Source: Chryseobacterium sp. SORGH_AS_0447 (GTDB taxonomy: Bacteria; Bacteroidota; Bacteroidia; Flavobacteriales; Weeksellaceae). Taken from it: a DNA stretch of 64,000 bases. The notes under the pieces were generated by a model. The model saw only the letters and a list, made by a program, of their open reading frames with translations. It ran no database searches and was not told the DNA's origin. The stretch covers positions 3,280,501 to 3,344,500 of the forward strand of contig NZ_JAUTAR010000001.1 in assembly GCF_030818695.1 (NCBI RefSeq), given 5' to 3'. Positions 59,617-64,000 of the stretch are shown in pieces. Position numbers and translations under genes: made by a program. Each line of letters begins with the position of its first letter. Positions within the stretch are counted from its first letter, which is position 1.

Positions 59617-59835
59617 ATGACGATGAAGAATAAAAGAAAAAATAAAACTCCACAAAATATAGTGCTCATCGGTAAAAAAAAAGCAGAAATCACTAAAATT
59701 CTAGGTGAGAATTATACGATTGACCTGGATGGGAATATGGTTTATACGATAAGAAGAATGGTTTTTTTCACTCAGAGGATTTGTATTGGATTTAACGAAG
59801 CCGGGATTAGCGACAGCATTCACAGCGTGGGTTGA
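59617..59835 (+). CDS. Small basic protein of unknown function
   Basis: 72 residues: a Lys-rich start (MTMKNKRKNKTPQNIVLIGKKKAEIT), then ILGENYTIDLDGNMVYTIRRMVFFTQRICIGFNEAG. The regular composition and position between the two HTH genes on the same strand suggest a real gene of the same accessory module, but the C-terminus (SDSIHSVG) may be truncated. Function unknown. The gap 59836-60036 holds no convincing gene. Confidence 0.5.
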   Translation: MTMKNKRKNKTPQNIVLIGKKKAEITKILGENYTIDLDGNMVYTIRRMVFFTQRICIGFNEAGISDSIHSVG

Positions 59836-60036
59836 TTTTCATCTCTGTTATACAGGAATATTTACACAACTTAATATCATACTTGGAAGGTCTAATACAT
59901 TCAATGAATGCTTCCGGCATCACCAGATACTATTGCAGGATAAGAATACTTACACTTGAATCCAGATATTCTCATCATAATCAGCTCCCTTGCTATCAAG
60001 CATTACATTTAATACTATTAAAAACAATTATTATCT

Positions 60037-60354
60037 ATGAAGCATCCAAACTATAAAAAAATTTATGGCGATATGATTACCATGAAGTTTCCCGATAAGC
60101 AGGAAATCTGCAGGAGCATACTCGACAAATCGAAACTAAGCACCATTGATATCATCGATCTACAAAAAAAAATATTCGGAATAGATAATATTTCAATGGG
60201 ACAGTCTAATCAGCGCTATAAATCCTACGACAAATCTACGATACTGAAAATCTTAGACTATCAAGAGAAGAACGGACTTAACAATAATGAACTGGCAAGA
60301 CATTTTAATTTAAGCAGAAATACCGTAGCCAAATGGAAAAAACTGTTTCAGTAA
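60037..60354 (+). CDS. Small HTH protein, partner of the 58988 family
   Basis: 105 residues. Residues 1-50 (MKHPNYKKIYGDMITMKFPDK, LSTIDIIDLQKKIFG) are a conserved helical part; the end is a clear HTH: STILKILDYQEKNGLNNNELARHFNLSRNTVAKWKKLF. It resembles transposase-type DNA-binding modules without a nuclease. The occurrence with the 58988 gene suggests they act together, either as a relic of a mobile element or as an accessory regulator pair. 60355-60586 contains no gene. Confidence 0.75.
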   Translation: MKHPNYKKIYGDMITMKFPDKQEICRSILDKSKLSTIDIIDLQKKIFGIDNISMGQSNQRYKSYDKSTILKILDYQEKNGLNNNELARHFNLSRNTVAKWKKLFQ

Positions 60355-60586
60355 TCTGCATTTTTAAAAAATCTTTCACACATTTATTATAAGCAGAGAA
60401 TCTAATAAAGTTTAATATAAACGGATTGTATTTTAATCTTATTGAAATCAAGAGGCTATATCTTACGATCTTAATTCATTCGGTGCAATTATTAATTTCC
60501 GTACGATCGAAACAAAACAAATATTTCATGACTTTTATCATTAATCCCATAAATTTCCTTATTTTTCGGGACTAAATTCGGTTTCA

Positions 60587-61867
60587 TTGAGAGCAAAAAA
60601 AATTTATGGACAACTCTATTTTCAGGTGGTTGTTGCTATTGTGGCAGGGATAGTTCTAGGCAGGTTTTATCCCGAACTGGGTGAAAAGATGAAACCTTTG
60701 GGCGACGGATTTATAAAACTCGTGAAAATGATCATTGCACCGGTTATCTTCATTACCCTGACCCTGGGAATCGCCCATATGACCGACCTGAAGAAAGTGG
60801 GAAGAATTGCCGTAAAAGCGATGATTTATTTCCTGACCTTCTCCACTTTAGCTTTAATTATCGGGCTTATCGTAGGAAATATTTTACAGCCTGGACATGG
60901 CTTAAATGTTGATCCTGCCACCCTTTCCGGAGACGTTTCACAATACCAGCAGAAAGCCCATGACTCTACATTGACAGGCTTTATTATGAATATTATTCCG
61001 GAAACCCTGTTTAGTCCGTTGGTCGGGGAAAATATTCTGCAGGTATTGCTGGTAGCTATCCTTATGGGAGTTGCTTTGGTTCTGACCAAAGAAAAAAGCA
61101 GCAGGGTTACGGAATTTTTACAGGATCTCTCCACACCTATTTTCAAAATCGTGCATATGCTGATGAAGCTTGCGCCCATTGGTGCCTTCGGTGCGATGGC
61201 ATTTACCATTGGTAAATACGGGCTTCATTCGGTTCTGAATCTGATCTATTTGGTCGGCACATTCTATGTTACCTCTGCCCTGTTCGTGGTTTTGGTATTG
61301 GGAGCGGTAGCCTGGTACAACGGTTTCAGCATTTTCAAACTGATGTATTATTTAAAGGAAGAACTGCTGCTGGTGTTGGGGACAAGCTCTTCAGAATCTG
61401 CTCTTCCGGGTATTATGGAAAAACTGGAAAAGGCAGGTTGCTCGCGGGCCATCGTCGGATTGGTGGTTCCTACCGGATATTCTTTTAACCTCGACGGTAC
61501 GAATATTTATATGACCCTCGCCTCCTTATTTATCGCGCAGGCTCTGAATATTCATCTGCCTATTGAAAAACAAATCATGCTGCTTTTGGTAGCTATGCTG
61601 AGTTCCAAAGGAGCCGCAGGCGTTACAGGCGCCGGTTTCGTAACGTTAGCCGCCACCCTGGCTGTCGTTCCCGAAATTCCGATTGCAGGAATGACGCTGA
61701 TCTTGGGAATCGATAAATTCATGAGCGAATGCAGGGCTTTGACGAATGTGATCGGAAATTCCGTAGCTACTGTAGTTGTTGCCAATTGGGAAAAACAGCT
61801 GGATAAAGAGCAGCTGCAATACTGCCTGGATCATCCGGGTGAAGTGGAGAAAAAGTTGGAAGTATAG
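60587..61867 (+). CDS. Dicarboxylate/amino acid:cation symporter (DctA/GltP family)
   Basis: 426 residues with eight membrane helices plus two re-entrant loops. It starts at TTG (60587), giving [58 protein letters not shown]; no ATG fits the family start, and a TATTTTTC promoter-like element lies 20 bp upstream. Family motifs are the serine-rich hairpin [67 protein letters not shown] and the substrate-binding [24 protein letters not shown]. Substrate is C4-dicarboxylate or glutamate/aspartate, co-transported with H+ or Na+. Confidence 0.95.
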   Translation: MRAKKIYGQLYFQVVVAIVAGIVLGRFYPELGEKMKPLGDGFIKLVKMIIAPVIFITLTLGIAHMTDLKKVGRIAVKAMIYFLTFSTLALIIGLIVGNILQPGHGLNVDPATLSGDVSQYQQKAHDSTLTGFIMNIIPETLFSPLVGENILQVLLVAILMGVALVLTKEKSSRVTEFLQDLSTPIFKIVHMLMKLAPIGAFGAMAFTIGKYGLHSVLNLIYLVGTFYVTSALFVVLVLGAVAWYNGFSIFKLMYYLKEELLLVLGTSSSESALPGIMEKLEKAGCSRAIVGLVVPTGYSFNLDGTNIYMTLASLFIAQALNIHLPIEKQIMLLLVAMLSSKGAAGVTGAGFVTLAATLAVVPEIPIAGMTLILGIDKFMSECRALTNVIGNSVATVVVANWEKQLDKEQLQYCLDHPGEVEKKLEV

Positions 61868-61955
61868 ATATCCTTGAAATTATTTACTGTAATTAATTGC
61901 GAATCCCTTTTCATAATCCGAGTGATTTATATTTTTTGTATACAACTCGCGTCTA

Positions 61956-61974
61956 GATTCCTACGGAATGACAA
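61956..61974. repeat. GATTCCTACGGAATGACAA repeat, copy 1
   Basis: 19 bp that reappear as the exact reverse complement at 62108-62126. ATTCC-TAC-GGAAT inside it is itself a small inverted repeat. I recognise the sequence as a common dispersed element in flavobacteria. Confidence 0.8.
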
Positions 61975-62107
61975 TATTGCTGGTTAGATTTTGTATAAAG
62001 ATGGAATGAGGGGCATAAAAGATGATTGCTGGCAATTGGTTATAAATATTTAAACAAATTATTACTGAAGATAAATTAGCAAACTTCTCTAAAATTTAAT
62101 TTCTCTT

Positions 62108-62126
62108 TTGTCATTCCGTAGGAATC
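62108..62126. repeat. TTGTCATTCCGTAGGAATC repeat, copy 2 (inverted)
   Basis: The exact reverse complement of copy 1, 133 bp away. Together they bracket most of the gap between the symporter and lipid-kinase genes, which otherwise holds no gene. Confidence 0.8.
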
Positions 62127-62203
62127 CAAGCTCTTTATTAAGAACCTAAAGGCCAAAATGTGCTGGGGATATTCATGCTGAATGACAAATGCGAGAATAT
62201 AAA

Positions 62204-63055
62204 TCAAATCAAAATATTCAGGCTTGCAGGCTGCACTTTCACATGAACAGGGGATTTTATTTTATTGAACTCTCCGTCTAAGTGCCAGTTTTTTGTATTT
62301 ACTTTGAATTCAATTTCAGAAACAGGCAGATACGTAATGTAATCATCTTCCTTTAGCTTTTTGGTAAACATCCTGAAGGCAAAAAGCGGGGAATAGGTCA
62401 ACGGAAATTTTTTCACCAGCACCATATCCACCAGGCCGTCACTTTTACTCGCGTGCGGTGCGATGTAAGCATTGTTGCCGAACTGTCGGGTATTAGCAAT
62501 ATTCACCATCAGATACTTTCCGTTATACGGCTTGTATTCTTCAGCAAAAAATTTCAATTTGATCGGCTTATAGCTGAAAAAAGTCCTGAGTGAAACTTTA
62601 ATATAATTTTTAAATCCTCTGGTCGTTTTCTCGAATTCCTTAACCACCTTGCCATCAAAACCGGTTCCGGACACATTGATGGAAAGCCTGCCGTTCACCG
62701 TAAAAGTATCGATCTTCCTTGATTTTCTTGCATTGATTTTATTCAGCAGTTCGCCGAGGTTTTTACTGAACTGTGTTTCGTTGGAAAATCCGTTTCCTGA
62801 GCCTGCCGGAAAAATAGCCAGGATCTTTTCGGTACCGATAAGGTTTGCTGCTACGGTTGATATGGTCCCGTCGCCGCCGATGGCTACAAAAATATCCACC
62901 TCATCAAAATGGTTCCTGATAAATTCATTGGTTCCTGCAATGGAATCTGAAATAAAGTACAGAGGATCTTTCACCTTCGATTTCAGTTCATTAAGAAACG
63001 GCTGGTAATTTTTTTTCGCCGAAAAAGGATTGATGATGAAAGCTGCTTTTTCCAT
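62204..63055 (-). CDS. Diacylglycerol-kinase-fold lipid kinase
   Basis: 283 residues from ATG at 63055 (MEKAAFIINPFSAKK); an earlier in-frame ATG at 63094 lies inside the preceding terminator hairpin and is rejected. DAGK catalytic domain: VDIFVAIGGDGTISTVAANLIG, then LAIFPAGSGNGFSNET, the two nucleotide/metal loops of the family. The C-terminal part has VSGTGFDGKVVKEFE, NIANTRQFGNNAYIAPHASKSDGLVDMVLV and NWHLDGEF, as in YegS/BmrU-type lipid kinases. It phosphorylates diacylglycerol or a sphingosine-like lipid; sphingolipids are common in Bacteroidota, so the true substrate is open. Confidence 0.93.
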   Translation of the reverse strand: MEKAAFIINPFSAKKNYQPFLNELKSKVKDPLYFISDSIAGTNEFIRNHFDEVDIFVAIGGDGTISTVAANLIGTEKILAIFPAGSGNGFSNETQFSKNLGELLNKINARKSRKIDTFTVNGRLSINVSGTGFDGKVVKEFEKTTRGFKNYIKVSLRTFFSYKPIKLKFFAEEYKPYNGKYLMVNIANTRQFGNNAYIAPHASKSDGLVDMVLVKKFPLTYSPLFAFRMFTKKLKEDDYITYLPVSEIEFKVNTKNWHLDGEFNKIKSPVHVKVQPASLNILI

Positions 63056-63065
63056 TGGTGCAAAA

Positions 63066-63095
63066 ATAAAAAATGCTTCCACATCCGGAAGCATT
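63066..63095 (-). terminator. Terminator of the DUF3298 gene
   Basis: AATGCTTCC/GGAAGCATT stem (63072-63080 with 63087-63095) and, on the minus strand, a T-run after it. It decides the start codon of the next gene. Confidence 0.85.
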
Positions 63096-63099
63096 AATA

Positions 63100-63927
63100 T
63101 TAGTTAATTTTCATTCTTTTAGCAAATTCAGGATTTAAAGTTCCTTTCAGATCGGCCCATGAAACGGGAATTGTAATATCCCCCGCTGCAAAAGCCGTAA
63201 TTTCGTATGGGCTGTAATGGAAATACAGGTTTTTATCGTCAAAATAAAAGTTTTCCGTCGCCGGAATCTTATCGACCAACAGCATTTCGGAATTGTTTAC
63301 CTGCCCTCTATTATCGGTCGTTCCACTGTTGATCTTATTGATATTTTTCATCAGAAGCGCTTCCAAATTACTGGCAGGCATGGACGTAATATCTTTAAGC
63401 TCTACTTTTTTGTTGTTATTTAGATCAAAAACTCTTTCTGAATATCCGTAATTATCATGGGCGCCTCCCTGGTATGATCCCCAGGTATATTCAATATGCA
63501 GGTAACCGTTCATGTTTGATTTCATATCCATTCCGGTATCAGAGTACCATTCCTGAGCAAAGGTAAGATCGGAACCCCATTCTTTAGAGTCTTTCCTGAT
63601 CTGGTTGAAATATTCGTTTTTGCTTTTCTGGAGGTAATTCCGCAGTCCGTTTTCAGAAAAATCAGTGATGCCTTTTCCGGTAAAATAGATGCTGTCCAGT
63701 AAAGTCTTATCCTTCAGCGTCGGGAACACCAGCATTTTTGATGAATATTTAACCGTGAGAGAATCGTTCAGTTTAAGGGAGTCGTTGATCTTCACAGAGT
63801 CGACGGAAAACCTTTCTGTTTCCGAAATTTCCGTACCGGCAGCTGAACCAGCGCTGTTTTCTGTTTTTTTACAGGCGGATACAGCGAATAAGGAAGAAAT
63901 AGCCAGAACGGCAATGGTATTTTTCAT
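63100..63927 (-). CDS. DUF3298/DUF4163 (RsiV-like) lipoprotein
   Basis: 275 residues. The signal MKNTIAVLAISSLFAVSAC has a lipobox with Cys19. The domain pair DUF4163 (YSSKMLVFPTL region, DMKSNMNGYLHIEYTWGSYQGGAHDNYG) and DUF3298 (LKDITSMPASNLEALL, NFYFDDKNLYFHYSPYEITAFAAGDITIPVSWADLKG) is that of RsiV-like extracytoplasmic proteins. In RsiV this domain binds lysozyme, but here there is no anti-sigma part, and binding is unproven. It faces the periplasm. Confidence 0.88.
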   Translation of the reverse strand: MKNTIAVLAISSLFAVSACKKTENSAGSAAGTEISETERFSVDSVKINDSLKLNDSLTVKYSSKMLVFPTLKDKTLLDSIYFTGKGITDFSENGLRNYLQKSKNEYFNQIRKDSKEWGSDLTFAQEWYSDTGMDMKSNMNGYLHIEYTWGSYQGGAHDNYGYSERVFDLNNNKKVELKDITSMPASNLEALLMKNINKINSGTTDNRGQVNNSEMLLVDKIPATENFYFDDKNLYFHYSPYEITAFAAGDITIPVSWADLKGTLNPEFAKRMKIN

Positions 63928-63952
63928 AATTTTTATTTTTCCTTCTTATATG

Positions 63953-63977
63953 CAAAAACCATTCAAAACTGAATGGT
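63953..63977 (-). terminator. Terminator for a gene beyond the right edge
   Basis: ACCATTCA/TGAATGGT stem (63958-63965 with 63970-63977) with four A residues between and a T-run on the minus strand. It would end a minus-strand gene outside the window. Confidence 0.7.
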
Positions 63978-64000
63978 CTTTATGCTTATTTTAAAATTTT

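Noticed and set aside
59832..60056. 74-codon plus-strand frame before the 60037 HTH gene
   Set aside because: Atypical composition with many Ile/His/Tyr and no conserved look; it overlaps the start of the 60037 gene in another frame.
63056..63094. Upstream start extending the lipid kinase by 13 residues
   Set aside because: It lies inside the terminator hairpin of the preceding gene, and the family starts at MEKAAFIINP.
1..64000. CRISPR arrays, tRNA or rRNA genes, prophage structural genes
   Set aside because: None seen on reading the sequence: no regularly spaced direct repeats of 25-40 bp, no cloverleaf T-arm patterns, no capsid or tail genes.

Overview
The window reads as chromosome of a low-GC flavobacterium (Bacteroidota), most like Chryseobacterium or a close Weeksellaceae relative. 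The grounds are a SusC/SusD outer-membrane pair, a type IX secretion PorT homologue next to UbiE/MenG, a GLPGLI protein, Bacteroidota promoters of the TAnnTTTG type in front of many genes, almost no Shine-Dalgarno sequences, and the order zapA - 6S RNA - rny. All genus-level and family assignments come from recognition of the translated sequence; no database search was possible.

Layout. 1-6975 (minus): a glycan utilisation locus with SusC, SusD, a SusE-like lipoprotein and a GH97 alpha-glucosidase cut by the left edge. 7310-10745: metG, a small membrane protein and a methyltransferase. 11105-16173 (minus): a tripartite efflux pump (MFS, HlyD, TolC) with an AraC regulator. 16244-21461: Mpo1-like protein, DUF2891 protein, a frameshifted GxxExxY gene among short dispersed repeats, an RsmI-like methylase, a low-molecular-weight phosphatase and dnaA. 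21600-34039: housekeeping genes (thioesterase, pheA, DUF2339, rarA, yidD, lgt, nnr, mscL, serA-like). 34254-41563: idi, gcvT, thioesterase, sugar isomerase, GLPGLI protein, then a fluoride riboswitch controlling a CLC-F fluoride exporter. 41819-41995 (minus): a 58-residue double-glycine-leader, six-cysteine peptide with its own promoter and terminator. 42162-54193: MFS transporter, rny, 6S RNA, zapA, porT-ubiE operon, KAS III enzyme, phosphoesterase, a probably inactive deacetylase homologue, threonine dehydrogenase and a frameshifted gamma-glutamyltransferase.

54238-60354 is an accessory island: a tyrosine recombinase, an inverted-repeat-bounded 185-bp segment carrying a promoter, secreted VGIN-type proteins (one truncated), and HTH genes with a decayed paralogue. 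60587-64000 returns to ordinary genes (cation:dicarboxylate/glutamate symporter, lipid kinase, DUF3298 lipoprotein).

The most interesting items are (1) the possible invertible promoter at 55511-55737 beside the tyrosine recombinase, which in its present orientation faces the recombinase and if flipped would face the surface/secreted protein genes; (2) the stand-alone GG-leader cysteine-rich peptide at 41819-41995; (3) the fluoride riboswitch with its CLC-F gene; (4) 6S RNA and a Flavo-1-like RNA; and (5) a recurrent 7-bp periodicity in short repeats lying just after stop codons. Two genes (18058-18434 and 52507-54193) are each broken by exactly one base, so either recent mutation or sequence error must be considered for both.
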